NCBI RefSeq assembly: GCF_900111405.1
Contig: NZ_FOHJ01000001.1
Span: forward strand, 372,001 to 436,000
Direction: 5' to 3'
DNA: 64,000 nt
From: Salinibacillus kushneri
Lineage (GTDB): Bacteria; Bacillota; Bacilli; Bacillales; Alkalibacillaceae
Shown: positions 37,863-47,203 of the stretch, piece by piece
How positions within the stretch are numbered: position 1 is the stretch's first letter
Layout of the letters: each line of letters starts with the position of its first letter
Program-made: the position numbers and the translations under genes
The notes under the pieces: model-generated
What the model was told of the DNA's origin: nothing
The model's database searches: none
What the model saw: only the letters and a program-made list of their open reading frames with translations

Positions 37863-39098
37863 TTGAAACGTAGAGTAGTTGTAACTGGATTAGGTGCTGT
37901 TTCTCCATTAGGAAATGATGTGGATACCCTTTGGAAAAATATTAAAAATGGAAAATCTGGTATTAAAAAATTAGATTCTGAGGAATTCCAGGATATCAAT
38001 ACGAAAATAGCTGGATCCATTAATGATTTCCCTGCCGAACACTATTTAGATGCGAAAGAGATAAAAAAATATGATGTCTTTACACAGTATGCGTATGCTG
38101 CAGCTGTACAAGCCTTAGAACAATCAGGGCTGGATGTGGAAAAAGTAGATAAAGACCGGATTGGTGTTTATATTGGATCAGGAACTGGTGGTCTTCAGAC
38201 TGTCTTAAACAATCATCAAACGATGCTGGAAAAAGGCCCGAAACGGGTTTCACCATTTCTGATTCCAGCGATGATTAATAATATGGCCTCAGGTTTCGTA
38301 GCCATTAAAACAGGATTTCGCGGACCAAGCTTTGCCTCTGTTTCAGCCTGTGCAACAAGCAACCACGCGATTGGGGAAGCTTATCTGAATATTGCCCATG
38401 GCTATTCAGATGCGATTTTGGCCGGAGGATCAGAGGCAACTATCACCAGACTTTATTTTGCAGGGTTTTCTAAGATGCGGGCAATGTCCGTTCAAAACGA
38501 TACACCGGAAAAAGCCTCCCGTCCATTTGATGCAGATCGTGACGGATTTGTCATGGCAGAGGGTGCCGGGGTTTTATTTTTAGAAGAGTACGAGCATGCC
38601 AAAAAACGGGGCGCACCGATTTTTGGTGAAATTGTCGGCTATGGAAGTACGACCGATGCTTACCATATCACCGCACCGGATTATCAAGGGGCAGCTAAGG
38701 CCATGAAGCTTGCAATCGAACGGGCAACTATTTCTCCGAAAGATGTGGACTATATCAACGCCCATGGAACAAGCACGCCTACCGGAGATATTTCTGAAAC
38801 GAAGGCAGTGAAAGAGGTTTTCGGAGATAATGCTTACGATGTAAAAATCAGCTCTACCAAATCCATGACAGGGCATTTATTTGGTGCAGCTGGTGCCATA
38901 GAATCGATTCTTACATTAAAAGGAATGGCAGCTAACATTTATCCACCAACCATCAATTTAGACAATCCAGATCCGGAATGTGATTTAGATTATGTACCCA
39001 ATAAAGCTGTTAAAGGAAGCATAAACTTCGCTTTATCAAATGGATTTGGTTTTGGTGGTCATAATGCTGTACTTGCGTTTAAGAAACACCAGTTATAA
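37863..39098 (+). CDS. Beta-ketoacyl-ACP synthase, FabF (KAS II) type
   Basis: 411 residues, the FabF length, with TTG start behind AAAGGAG. The Cys-His-His active site is intact: SVSACATSNHAIGEAYL, INAHGTSTPTGDISE and KSMTGHLFGAAGA, plus the C-terminal NGFGFGGHNAVL loop. It condenses malonyl-ACP with an acyl chain. It is grouped with an acyl-CoA ligase and thioesterase, not with fabHG or acpP, so it is probably a second FabF for a specialised acyl or polyketide product. Confidence 0.88.
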   Translation: MKRRVVVTGLGAVSPLGNDVDTLWKNIKNGKSGIKKLDSEEFQDINTKIAGSINDFPAEHYLDAKEIKKYDVFTQYAYAAAVQALEQSGLDVEKVDKDRIGVYIGSGTGGLQTVLNNHQTMLEKGPKRVSPFLIPAMINNMASGFVAIKTGFRGPSFASVSACATSNHAIGEAYLNIAHGYSDAILAGGSEATITRLYFAGFSKMRAMSVQNDTPEKASRPFDADRDGFVMAEGAGVLFLEEYEHAKKRGAPIFGEIVGYGSTTDAYHITAPDYQGAAKAMKLAIERATISPKDVDYINAHGTSTPTGDISETKAVKEVFGDNAYDVKISSTKSMTGHLFGAAGAIESILTLKGMAANIYPPTINLDNPDPECDLDYVPNKAVKGSINFALSNGFGFGGHNAVLAFKKHQL

Positions 39099-39124
39099 TC
39101 GTAAATAGCTAAGGGGGATTACAT

Positions 39125-40888
39125 ATGCAAACAACTGTAAATCAGAAAAACGTGGCCGAGCGACGTCAAGCACTTGAAAACCGTTTTCCAATATGGCCGC
39201 GGGATACGATTGCCAGCCATTTCGAAAAAGCATGTTCCCAATATAAAACGAAACCCTTTCTTTACATATCAGACGTAGAGGTTACCTATCAGAACCTTTG
39301 GGAGAAAGCTGTCAAATATGCTAAAGCCTTTTTAAAGCTTGGCGTTAGAAGACGAGACCATATTGCTGTATTAATGGATAATCATGAAGACTATCCATCC
39401 TTACTGATTGCTTCTTCCATGATTGGAGCCGTTTTTATTCCCTTAAATGCAATGCTGGCTAAAAATGAGCTCAGCTATTTACTACAACAATCGGATTCAC
39501 GATTTTTAATTGTGCAGGAAACTATCAAAAACAAAAAGCACGGAATGGCCATCTCAGAACTACTGAACACCCCAGAATTTATGGAAAATAGTCCATTAGA
39601 ACAGGTTATCAGCATTCCAAACGAAGATGCTAACCCAGTAGATGATCGTTTTCAAACCTGGCATGACTTTGTAAAAGGAGCACATTCTATCCAGGATTAT
39701 AAATTAAAAGAAAAACGAAATCTAGCCCGTTACCCTGATGAAGTAGCCATCATCATGTACACATCAGGTTCAACCGGAAATCCAAAAGGTGTAATGCTCA
39801 CCGATGATATGTTATTAAGATGTGCCTACAGTACTTGTATAAGCAGAGCCATTGAAGAAGGACGGGTGACCTTTGCGCCGCTACCATTCTATCATTGCTT
39901 TGCCATCATTGAAGCGATACTAGCCATGTCTTTTGTCGGTGGATCTATGATATCAGCCCTTGGCGCATCACCACTTGCTTCTCTGCAATTAATGGAAAAA
40001 TATAAAGCCAATGATTATCTTTGTGTCCCATCTACACTTGTTCCGTTATTAAATCACCCACGTGTTTCGGAATATGATTTATCTAACCTTTTTGCGATGT
40101 GGTGCGGGGCTGCAGCTGCCCCCATTCCAGTATGGGAGAAAGCTGTAGAGGTTTTGGGACTATCTGAAGTCATCACAGGTTACGGGCAAACAGAGGTTTC
40201 ATCATCAGGGGTCACGACGGAAATTGGTGACCCAGTCGAACGAATTTCCTCCCGTGTAGGGCGTCCGAAGCTCGGTGGTGTAAGTGGCATGCCTGAGTTT
40301 AATGGGAGTACAGTTGAATATAAAACGATTGACCGGGACACCGGAGAGGATTTGCCTGAGGGCTCTATTGGTGAGCTTGCCGTAAGAGGTGTTACGGTCA
40401 CCCATGGATATTACAATAAACCTGAGGAAACAGCGAAAGTCATTGATAAGGATGGATGGTTGCGAACAGGAGATGTTGGACGAATGGACGAAAATGGCTA
40501 TATTCAGCTGCTTGGCCGAAGTAAGGAACTATATAAAGTATCAGGGGAGCTCGTATCTCCTCGTGAGGTCGAAATTGTGATTTCCCAGCATCCTTCCGTC
40601 AATCAGGTAAACGTAATTGGTGTACCAGATAAGGTCACAACAGAAGCTGGCGCAGCATTTGTAGAGGTGAAATCTGGAGAAAAATTAACACGTAAGGATA
40701 TTGTAGAATGGTGCTCCTCTCGTTTAGCACGATTTAAAATCCCTCGTCACGTCTGGTTTGTAGAGCCGGCGGATTGGCCCATGACCAGTACAGGCAAAGT
40801 GCAAAAATTCCGTTTACAGGAAATAGCGGAGGAACGTCTAAAAACAAGAAAGAGGTCATGGTATTCAAAAGGAGAACTGAGAAAATGA
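39125..40888 (+). CDS. AMP-dependent acyl-CoA/acyl-ACP synthetase
   Basis: 587 residues of the ANL superfamily. Motifs in order: IIMYTSGSTGNPKGVMLTDD (P-loop, about residue 210), FAPLPFYHCFA, VITGYGQTEVSSSG (adenine site), GWLRTGDVGRMDENG and GRSKELYKVSGELVSPREVE (hinge), and STGKVQKFRL with the catalytic Lys. It activates a fatty or other carboxylic acid as acyl-AMP and then thioester. It lies 26 bp after the ketosynthase and overlaps the thioesterase by four bases. Confidence 0.9.
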   Translation: MQTTVNQKNVAERRQALENRFPIWPRDTIASHFEKACSQYKTKPFLYISDVEVTYQNLWEKAVKYAKAFLKLGVRRRDHIAVLMDNHEDYPSLLIASSMIGAVFIPLNAMLAKNELSYLLQQSDSRFLIVQETIKNKKHGMAISELLNTPEFMENSPLEQVISIPNEDANPVDDRFQTWHDFVKGAHSIQDYKLKEKRNLARYPDEVAIIMYTSGSTGNPKGVMLTDDMLLRCAYSTCISRAIEEGRVTFAPLPFYHCFAIIEAILAMSFVGGSMISALGASPLASLQLMEKYKANDYLCVPSTLVPLLNHPRVSEYDLSNLFAMWCGAAAAPIPVWEKAVEVLGLSEVITGYGQTEVSSSGVTTEIGDPVERISSRVGRPKLGGVSGMPEFNGSTVEYKTIDRDTGEDLPEGSIGELAVRGVTVTHGYYNKPEETAKVIDKDGWLRTGDVGRMDENGYIQLLGRSKELYKVSGELVSPREVEIVISQHPSVNQVNVIGVPDKVTTEAGAAFVEVKSGEKLTRKDIVEWCSSRLARFKIPRHVWFVEPADWPMTSTGKVQKFRLQEIAEERLKTRKRSWYSKGELRK

Positions 40889-41373
40889 CAGATAGATGGT
40901 ATCGGGAATACATGCGCGTTCAATACAAAGATACGGACCAGATGGGAATTGTTCATCATGGAAATTATGTAAACTGGTTTGAAATCGGACGTACGGAATG
41001 GATGCGTCACTTTGGGATATCTTATAAGAAGATGGAAAGCATGGGTCTCCTTCTGCCCGTTTTGAATCTGGATATTCAATATCAAAAGTCTGCTCGATTT
41101 GACGACTGTATAGCGATTTATACAAAAATCGACCAGTTTTCACCAGTGCGGTTAACCTTTGCCTATGAAGCCAGAAAAATAAGCAATGAAAACTTAGAAT
41201 CAGATAACAACCATACTTTAATAATGAACCCAGGGGAAATAGAAAAGCCAGAAGGTGAACTTCTTGCCAAAGGAACCACCACACATATGTGGGTAAATCA
41301 GGAATGGAAGCCTATTCGAATTCATAAAGCTGCCCCAGAAGTCTATGAAAGGTTAGCAAAAAATAGGACATAA
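40885..41373 (+). CDS. Acyl-CoA thioesterase, hotdog fold (4HBT/YbgC-like)
   Basis: 162 residues from the ATG at 40885, which overlaps the ligase stop (ATGA) and follows AAAGGAG; the longer open frame upstream lies inside the ligase gene. YKDTDQMGIVHHGNYVNWFE is the 4-hydroxybenzoyl-CoA thioesterase motif with its catalytic Asp. It would release an acyl chain from CoA or ACP. Third gene of the ketosynthase cluster. Confidence 0.88.
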   Translation: MTDRWYREYMRVQYKDTDQMGIVHHGNYVNWFEIGRTEWMRHFGISYKKMESMGLLLPVLNLDIQYQKSARFDDCIAIYTKIDQFSPVRLTFAYEARKISNENLESDNNHTLIMNPGEIEKPEGELLAKGTTTHMWVNQEWKPIRIHKAAPEVYERLAKNRT

Positions 41374-41418
41374 GTCTACTTCCCACCCCTTTAAATATGA
41401 GACATTTATCCGATAAAT

Positions 41419-41465
41419 AAAGTAGTTACTCTTGCTTTGATAGCAAGGTAACTACTTTTTTCTTT
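41419..41465 (+). terminator. Terminator after the thioesterase gene
   Basis: AAAGTAGTTAC-CTTGCT pairs with AGCAAG-GTAACTACTTT and ends in TTTTTT. It splits the ketosynthase cluster into two transcripts. Confidence 0.9.
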
Positions 41466-41522
41466 TATCCAATTAACTCTTTAGCTCAAGTTAGCCACTC
41501 ATATAAGGAAAGGAGAAACAGC

Positions 41523-41864
41523 ATGGAAAAATATTATATTAACATTGTGCATGGAAAAAAAACGATTGAAATGGAAGTACGAGGAAGTTTTACAGAAGAA
41601 GACGTACAAAGGTTTGCGCGAGATTATCAAAATGCGGTTTCCAGCATTACAACAGATGAGTATACGTTAGAAGTGGATTGCACAAACATGGAAATTTTAA
41701 GACAGGAAATGATTCCACAGCTGGAAGGTTCTATGCAAATGTATAAAGAATCCGGGTTTAAAACCGTCCAATTTAATACAAAATCCAACGCCATCTTAAA
41801 ACTGCAGATTCATCGTCTGGCACGTAATATCGGGTTGAAGAATTCGAAGGTTGTGGATGTTTAA
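41523..41864 (+). CDS. Hypothetical protein, 113 residues, STAS-like pattern
   Basis: AAAGGAG precedes ATG 41523. Alternating strands and helices (YYINIVHGKKTIEMEVRG, FTEEDVQRFARDYQNAV, YTLEVDCTNMEIL, FKTVQFN, then a final helix) recall the STAS/SpoIIAA fold, but no phosphorylatable Ser motif is clear. It precedes the KAS III-like gene by about 120 bp and may act with it. I do not recognise the family. Confidence 0.65.
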   Translation: MEKYYINIVHGKKTIEMEVRGSFTEEDVQRFARDYQNAVSSITTDEYTLEVDCTNMEILRQEMIPQLEGSMQMYKESGFKTVQFNTKSNAILKLQIHRLARNIGLKNSKVVDV

Positions 41865-41985
41865 TCATTAAAAACCTCTGAACTAAAGGGAACCATTTAT
41901 TTTAATTTTGGAAGATAAAGTAAGTTTATTCTCAGTAATTGATGTACTCAGAACAGTAATTAGACGAAGGAGAGAATCATACAGA

Positions 41986-42969
41986 ATGAGCAACATTAAA
42001 ATTAAAGCAGTCGACATATATCATCCAGAAAAAGTAGTAAACAACGATTATTATATTGAGCATTTCAAAGAGAAAAAAGATATTTCCCATTTCTTAGAGA
42101 TAATGGGAAGAGACAAACGCTACGTGATTGATAATGAAGAGGAAAATGGTTTAACAATGGGAATTGAAGCAAGTAAAAAAGTTCTTGAAAAAGCTAAATT
42201 AACCGGTCAGGATATTGACCTCATCGTTTTTAGTACACAGGTCCCGGAAACAACTTTCCCAACAAATGCGACCTATGTGCACCATGCCATCGATGCTAAG
42301 AATGAAACGATCATAATGGATTCCAATGCAAATTGTGCTGGTATGACCCTTGCAGTAGAACAGGCTTCCTATTATATGAAGGCTAATCCACGTGTTAATA
42401 AGGCTCTAATTATCGGCTCTGATTACAACACGCTTGTTAGCAACCCTAAAGAGGAAATTACCTATGCATGTTATGGAGATGCTGCAGCTGCAGTTATTTT
42501 AGAAAAGACCGAGGAAGATACAGGCTTCATTGATTCTATTTATTTTACCGATTCTATTAACCGCGATATGATTAGATTCCCTAAAGACGGTCTAACGAAA
42601 AGTATTTTAGAAGATAAAAGTGTTTCTGCGATAAGCTGGCTCCCATTTGATGGAGGGATTTGTTTACCACCAACCTATGAAATGATTAGTACCCTTTTAG
42701 AGCGAAACAATCTAAACGCAAAGGATATTAAAGCTTACTGTTTATCTCAATTTGCTCTAAGCAATATCCTGAAAATTCAAGACCACTTTAATCTTGATGA
42801 TGAACAGATCGTCTATGTTGGTGATCGGTTTGGATACACAGGTACGAGCAGTCCTTTCATTGCTCTGCATCAAGGAATTGAATCTGGACGTATTAAGCGA
42901 GGAGACTACGTTTTATTTTGGACAGTCGGAGCGGGATATGAATTAGTAGCTACTTTATTTAAGTATTAA
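41986..42969 (+). CDS. KAS III-like (FabH-like) ketoacyl synthase with altered active site
   Basis: 327 residues from ATG 41986 (GGAGAG upstream); the 26 extra upstream codons do not look like the family. Thiolase fold with FPTNATYVHHAI and the nucleophile in DSNANCAGMTLAVEQ. Where FabH has PHQAN this protein has LSQFALSN, and where FabH has GNTSSAS it has GYTGTSSPF: the catalytic His is Gln and the Asn is Tyr. Cys is kept, so acyl transfer is possible but malonyl decarboxylation is doubtful. It follows the STAS-like gene and lies near the FabF/ligase/thioesterase genes. Confidence 0.85.
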   Translation: MSNIKIKAVDIYHPEKVVNNDYYIEHFKEKKDISHFLEIMGRDKRYVIDNEEENGLTMGIEASKKVLEKAKLTGQDIDLIVFSTQVPETTFPTNATYVHHAIDAKNETIIMDSNANCAGMTLAVEQASYYMKANPRVNKALIIGSDYNTLVSNPKEEITYACYGDAAAAVILEKTEEDTGFIDSIYFTDSINRDMIRFPKDGLTKSILEDKSVSAISWLPFDGGICLPPTYEMISTLLERNNLNAKDIKAYCLSQFALSNILKIQDHFNLDDEQIVYVGDRFGYTGTSSPFIALHQGIESGRIKRGDYVLFWTVGAGYELVATLFKY

Positions 42970-42986
42970 ACCACTAATGTAAGATT

Positions 42987-43038
42987 AAAAAAGCCTTTTG
43001 ATTACTTATAATAGTAATCAAAAGGCTTTATCTTTTTT
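42987..43038. terminator. Bidirectional terminator between the KAS III-like and MCP genes
   Basis: AAAGCCTTTTGATTAC pairs perfectly with GTAATCAAAAGGCTTT over an 8-base loop, with A- and T-runs on either side. Confidence 0.93.
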
Positions 43039-43077
43039 ATGGTTAGCTTTTCAAGTAATGAGATTAATTCAACTAAT

Positions 43078-44778
43078 TTACAGTTTAAAACGGCGTACAA
43101 GACTATTTAATTCTTCTGCAAGTCTTGATAATTCCTCAGAACTGGATGTTACTTCCTGCATTGAGCTATTGGTTTGTTGAGATGCAGCGGCTGATTCTTC
43201 TACACCTGCTGCAGCCTCTTCGGATACAGAAGCAATCTCATTAATGGATGTATTCATGTTTTTACTTGTATGAGACATTTCAACCAGATTATCTGTGATA
43301 AATTCAATACTTGAAGCCATTTCATCAATGGCGATACTGATTGTTTCAAACGTTTCTTCGGTGGATTGAATCTGATTTGCACCTTTTTCTACCTCATCAT
43401 ATCCGTCCTGTAGTGATTCTACTACGTTTGAAGATTCCGATTGAATACTGCCTACAATGCCCGTAATTTCTGTTACCGAGTTAGAAACTTGCTCTGCTAA
43501 TTTACGAACCTCATCAGCTACTACAGCAAACCCTTCGCCGTGTTCTCCAGCTCTGGCTGCTTCAATGGCAGCATTTAAAGCTAACAGGTTTGTCTGATCG
43601 GCTATATCTTTAATAACCGTGACCAGTTTAGAAATCTGATTGGATTGGGCATCCAGTCCTTTCACTTTTTCTACGGCTTGTTCTACTATCGTGTGAATAG
43701 ATTGAATTTGATTGACAGACTTGTTCATAAGCTGTCTTCCATCGTTTGTCATTTCCAATACTTGCTTCGATGCATCGTAAATTAATTCACCATCTTCATT
43801 TGCCTCATCTACTTTAGTAGAGAAACTGCCTGCGTTGTCCGCCAGGCTGCTTGCATGATTTGCCTGCGTTTCAGAACCTGATGCAATCTCCTCCATGGTA
43901 GTAGAAATTTTTTCTGTGCCCGTCATAACTTCATTTGCTGACTGTGTTAGCTCTTCACTATGACTTGATACCGTTTCGGATACTGAATTGATTTTTCCTA
44001 ACAGGTCTCTCATATTACTACTCATATCGTTTGTGGCTATGACAAGATCTCCGATTTCATCTTTTGTTTTCGCTTCTAGATCTTCACCTGTTAAATCTCC
44101 GTCTGCTATATTCTTCATGCGGTCCTTAACCGTTTTCAGCTGTTTAGTCATTCTTTGAGAAAGAAGGAAAGCAATCGTAATACTCATTACTACAATTAAA
44201 ATAGTTATGGCTAGAGTTGTAATCACATTTATATTACTTGCATTGACAATGTCATCTCCAGTAGTATTAATGAGTCCTTCTTGCTCATTTGCCAGTTCTT
44301 CAAAAGACTGTATTAATTCATCAGAAAGGGGCTGAACCTTTGTTTCCATGATTTGCAAAGCTTTCTCTTTATTTCCATTATCATACTCGGCAAAAACCTG
44401 ATCGGTGAAAGTCCCCCATTCTATTTTCTGATCAATAAGCTCCTGTACTCTCTCAGAGTCACTAAGCTCTACTAATTCATTTTCCAAAGCAATACTTTCT
44501 TCAATACCAGACTCAAATTTGTCTCTGTACTCCTGTTTCTCATAAAGTAAAAAACCTCTTAATAGATTGGTTCTTTGCGACATATTTAATGCTATCTTTT
44601 CATCCTTAATTAATACATTTAATTGCTTATCCGTTAAATCTTCCATTTCAGTATTCGTATTTTTATTAAGAGTTATCGTTGTAATGCCTAATATTAAGAC
44701 GAGTACAATGATTGCTGCAAATGCTGTTAAAAGTTTTGTTTTCATACTCTTGAAGTTGAATAATTTAAATATTTTCAT
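43078..44778 (-). CDS. Methyl-accepting chemotaxis protein
   Basis: 566 residues. Transmembrane helix 1 at about 13-35 ([19 protein letters not shown]), an extracellular helical sensor rich in Glu to about 185, transmembrane helix 2 at about 188-210, a HAMP domain ([13 protein letters not shown]) and a cytoplasmic coiled-coil whose hairpin tip is [20 protein letters not shown]. It signals to CheA/CheW. The sensor looks like a four-helix-bundle (4HB_MCP) type; ligand unknown. Single gene. Confidence 0.93.
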   Translation of the reverse strand: MKIFKLFNFKSMKTKLLTAFAAIIVLVLILGITTITLNKNTNTEMEDLTDKQLNVLIKDEKIALNMSQRTNLLRGFLLYEKQEYRDKFESGIEESIALENELVELSDSERVQELIDQKIEWGTFTDQVFAEYDNGNKEKALQIMETKVQPLSDELIQSFEELANEQEGLINTTGDDIVNASNINVITTLAITILIVVMSITIAFLLSQRMTKQLKTVKDRMKNIADGDLTGEDLEAKTKDEIGDLVIATNDMSSNMRDLLGKINSVSETVSSHSEELTQSANEVMTGTEKISTTMEEIASGSETQANHASSLADNAGSFSTKVDEANEDGELIYDASKQVLEMTNDGRQLMNKSVNQIQSIHTIVEQAVEKVKGLDAQSNQISKLVTVIKDIADQTNLLALNAAIEAARAGEHGEGFAVVADEVRKLAEQVSNSVTEITGIVGSIQSESSNVVESLQDGYDEVEKGANQIQSTEETFETISIAIDEMASSIEFITDNLVEMSHTSKNMNTSINEIASVSEEAAAGVEESAAASQQTNSSMQEVTSSSEELSRLAEELNSLVRRFKL

Positions 44779-45242
44779 TGATACACCTCTATACTTTTCT
44801 AGTTGTTGATTATGCTTAAAACGTGACTCATTTTTTCTGACGGAGTTCTACTTTATCAGCCTCTTACTATGCGTGAAGGAAGGTTAAACACCTTATTCAG
44901 GGAAAAATCAGATTCAAAATTCACCTCACATTAATTTACATAAAACCTTCTAAATCAGTCAGGCTTACATGAAAATGGAAGCATTCCACACTATAATTAT
45001 CGACCTGTATGCCATAGATTTAATAGAATTTATGCGAAATTTTTAATTTTAACTGTGTACCGGGTTAAGTTTTTATACAATTCACCCTCTGCAACAAACT
45101 GTTTACTTTCAACTAAACCACCCTTATTCCGTCTTTTTGAATAAAGAATTGCTCTCCAATTTCTAAATCCCCCCATTCTCTTTCGGGTTATTGACATTCT
45201 TTATACGCTTCCTCTTCATGTTCATTCACCACCAACCAGATC

Positions 45243-45279
45243 TTTTTAAAAAAATCAACCTGAATGAAAGGTTGATTTA
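45243..45279 (-). terminator. Orphan terminator in the MCP-cysQ gap
   Basis: AAATCAACCTT pairs with AGGTTGATTT followed by TTTTTT on the minus strand. No gene on that strand precedes it. Nearby minus-strand sequence (about 45120-45180) contains a 21-codon open stretch, EWGDLEIGEQFFIQKDGIRV, with stops on both sides, so this may be the remains of a decayed gene. The rest of 44779-45709 holds repeat copy 3. Confidence 0.65.
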
Positions 45280-45382
45280 ATCGTTTTTTACCTTTTCATT
45301 AAGGATTCTTTGAGTAATATATTCCCCTCTGAAATTGGAATGAACAAACGGGTTAGATAGAGACGGCACTGCTTAAGTTAAA

Positions 45383-45566
45383 GGCTGTGTTTAAGCTTAT
45401 TGTTGATTGATCTACCAAGTTGATTGGAACGGAAGCGCGATAGACTCCTGTGGGAAGAGCGATATACGGAAGACCCCGCAGTCGTATGCCAAGGAGATTC
45501 TAAGCTCACCCACGGAAAGCTAGTGCACTGGAGAGGAAATCAACACCCTATGTTTAACTCAGCCAG
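45383..45566 (+). repeat. GC-rich dispersed intergenic repeat, copy 3 (longest)
   Basis: About 184 bp from GCTGTGTTTAAGCTTATTG to GAAATCAACACC and TGTTTAACTCAGCC. Inside are GGAACGGAAGCGCGATAGAC, CTCCTGTGGGAAGAGCG, GTATGCCAAGGAG and CACGGAAAGC. Both ends agree with copy 1. Noncoding as far as seen. Confidence 0.78.
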
Positions 45567-45661
45567 AATAAAAGAAGATATCTATGGTTATAAAATAATT
45601 GGAGCTGGATATGGGGGAGAGAGATGAATCCATTTTAGCTACCATTGTGTTCTTCAGACAT

Positions 45662-45703
45662 AAAAAAATGGAGAGAAGGTATCCTATCTTCTCTCCATTT
45701 TTT
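45662..45703 (-). terminator. Terminator of cysQ
   Basis: AAAAAATGGAGAGAAG, short loop, CTTCTCTCCATTTTTT, 7 bp after the cysQ stop. Confidence 0.93.
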
Positions 45704-45709
45704 ATGATT

Positions 45710-46507
45710 TTATCTTTTGACTAAAAACCATCCGTTCTTCAAATTCTCACGATTATAATAAAATCTCTCCTGATCTTCATGTCTCAATACCTTTCCACCA
45801 GAAGCTTCAACAATAGCCTGTCCAGCCCCCGTGTCCCATTCCATGGTTGGAGCATAACGCGGGTAGTAATCAGCTTTTCCTTCCGCTAAGAGACAGAACT
45901 TCAAGGAGCTTCCTGCTGAAACTACATCGACTTCCTGTCCATCTTTTTTCAAATCATCAATAAACGCCTGGGTATCATCAGACATGTGAGAACGACTGGC
46001 TACGACGTTGATGACATCTGTTTCTTTCGCATTCGGAAGCTTTTCACTTTTCCGTATCAGGTCAGCTTCGTCTTCTACGGTTCCTTCCGATACATTCTCC
46101 AATTTAAATGCTCCGTGGCCTTCCTTTCCAAAATAAAGGGTATCTAGAGCAGGAGCATAAATGATGCCCATTACAGGATATTTGACTTCAATAAGCGCTA
46201 TATTGACTGTGAATTCACCATTTTTCTTGATGAATTCCTTCGTTCCATCAAGTGGATCCACAAGCCAAAAATGCCCCCAATGAGCACGCTCATCATAAGG
46301 GATTTCAGCTCCTTCTTCACTTAATACCGGAATTTCAGGATATGTAGATTGCAACCCATCCATAATCGTTTCGTGAGAGCGTTTGTCAGCGATAGTAAGT
46401 GGAGAGTTGTCTTCCTTTACTTCGACGTCAAAGTCCTCTTTATAAACCTTCAAGATTTCCTGTCCTGCTTTTAAAGCAATATCCATTAATTTTGATAAAT
46501 CAGCCAT
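45710..46507 (-). CDS. cysQ: 3'(2'),5'-bisphosphate nucleotidase
   Basis: 265 residues of the inositol monophosphatase family. Metal sites are in VLSEEGAEIPYDER and LVDPLDGTKEFIKKNGEFTVNIAL (DPLDGTKEF is diagnostic for CysQ) and in YAPTMEWDTGAGQAIVEASGG. It removes the 3' phosphate of PAP/PAPS, recycling the by-product of sulfate reduction. It follows cysC; a REP copy occupies the gap. Confidence 0.93.
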   Translation of the reverse strand: MADLSKLMDIALKAGQEILKVYKEDFDVEVKEDNSPLTIADKRSHETIMDGLQSTYPEIPVLSEEGAEIPYDERAHWGHFWLVDPLDGTKEFIKKNGEFTVNIALIEVKYPVMGIIYAPALDTLYFGKEGHGAFKLENVSEGTVEDEADLIRKSEKLPNAKETDVINVVASRSHMSDDTQAFIDDLKKDGQEVDVVSAGSSLKFCLLAEGKADYYPRYAPTMEWDTGAGQAIVEASGGKVLRHEDQERFYYNRENLKNGWFLVKR

Positions 46508-46565
46508 GAAGTTGTAAATCCTTTCTGTATTAGATTATATGGGCACAGAATCTGTATCCGCGCCC

Positions 46566-46596
46566 ATTCGACAAATTTCGGGTGGTGACAGGCACC
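46566..46596 (+). repeat. REP-like element, copy 2
   Basis: TTCGACAAATTTC then the core GGGTGGTGACAGGCACC (46580-46596). The last base touches the cysC stop codon at 46597. Confidence 0.88.
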
Positions 46597-47190
46597 CTAT
46601 ATGTTCTCCTTCAAATACTCCACAATCTGCTGTACGGATTCTTTCAGGGATTGTTTATCGGTTTCAACGGTGATTTCTGGATTGGATGGTTCTTCATACG
46701 GTGCGTCAATGCCGGTGAATCCTTTTATTTCACCTGCTCGGGCCTTTTTGTATAAACCTTTAGGGTCGCGGGATTCACACGTTTCTACACTTGCTTTTAC
46801 AAAAACTTCGATAAATTCACCATCTCCTAATAATTCCCGTACATTGTCACGGTCCTCGCGATATGGGGAAATAAAGGCAGTGAGTGTCACTAATCCTGCA
46901 TCCACCATTAACTTGGAAACCTCACCAATACGGCGAATATTTTCTTTACGATCTTCCGGGCTAAAGCCTAAGTTTTTATTTAAGCCGTGACGAATGTTGT
47001 CTCCATCCAGACGGTAGGTATGAATACCTTGTGCATGAAGTTCTTTTTCTAACTCAACAGAAACGGTAGACTTACCTGATCCAGATAAACCAGTAAACCA
47101 TAAAACAGCACCTTTGTGTCCGTTTAATTTTTCCCGTTCTGCTTTCGTTACTTTAGAATCGTGCCATACAATATTTTCTGATTTCGTCAT
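46597..47190 (-). CDS. cysC: Adenylylsulfate kinase
   Basis: 197 residues. P-loop [14 protein letters not shown] (about 31-44), [19 protein letters not shown] (APS-binding DGDNxRHGL motif), [14 protein letters not shown] and [12 protein letters not shown] are all diagnostic. It phosphorylates APS to PAPS. A perfect AGGAGG precedes the ATG. It lies 13 bp after the SLC13 permease gene, so they are probably cotranscribed, with cysQ after it. Confidence 0.95.
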   Translation of the reverse strand: MTKSENIVWHDSKVTKAEREKLNGHKGAVLWFTGLSGSGKSTVSVELEKELHAQGIHTYRLDGDNIRHGLNKNLGFSPEDRKENIRRIGEVSKLMVDAGLVTLTAFISPYREDRDNVRELLGDGEFIEVFVKASVETCESRDPKGLYKKARAGEIKGFTGIDAPYEEPSNPEITVETDKQSLKESVQQIVEYLKENI

Positions 47191-47203
47191 GTCTTATATC
47201 CTC

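Noticed and set aside
40774-40884. Upstream start for the thioesterase gene
   Set aside because: This part is out-of-frame sequence of the acyl-CoA synthetase gene; the ATG at 40885 has the ribosome binding site and the ATGA overlap.
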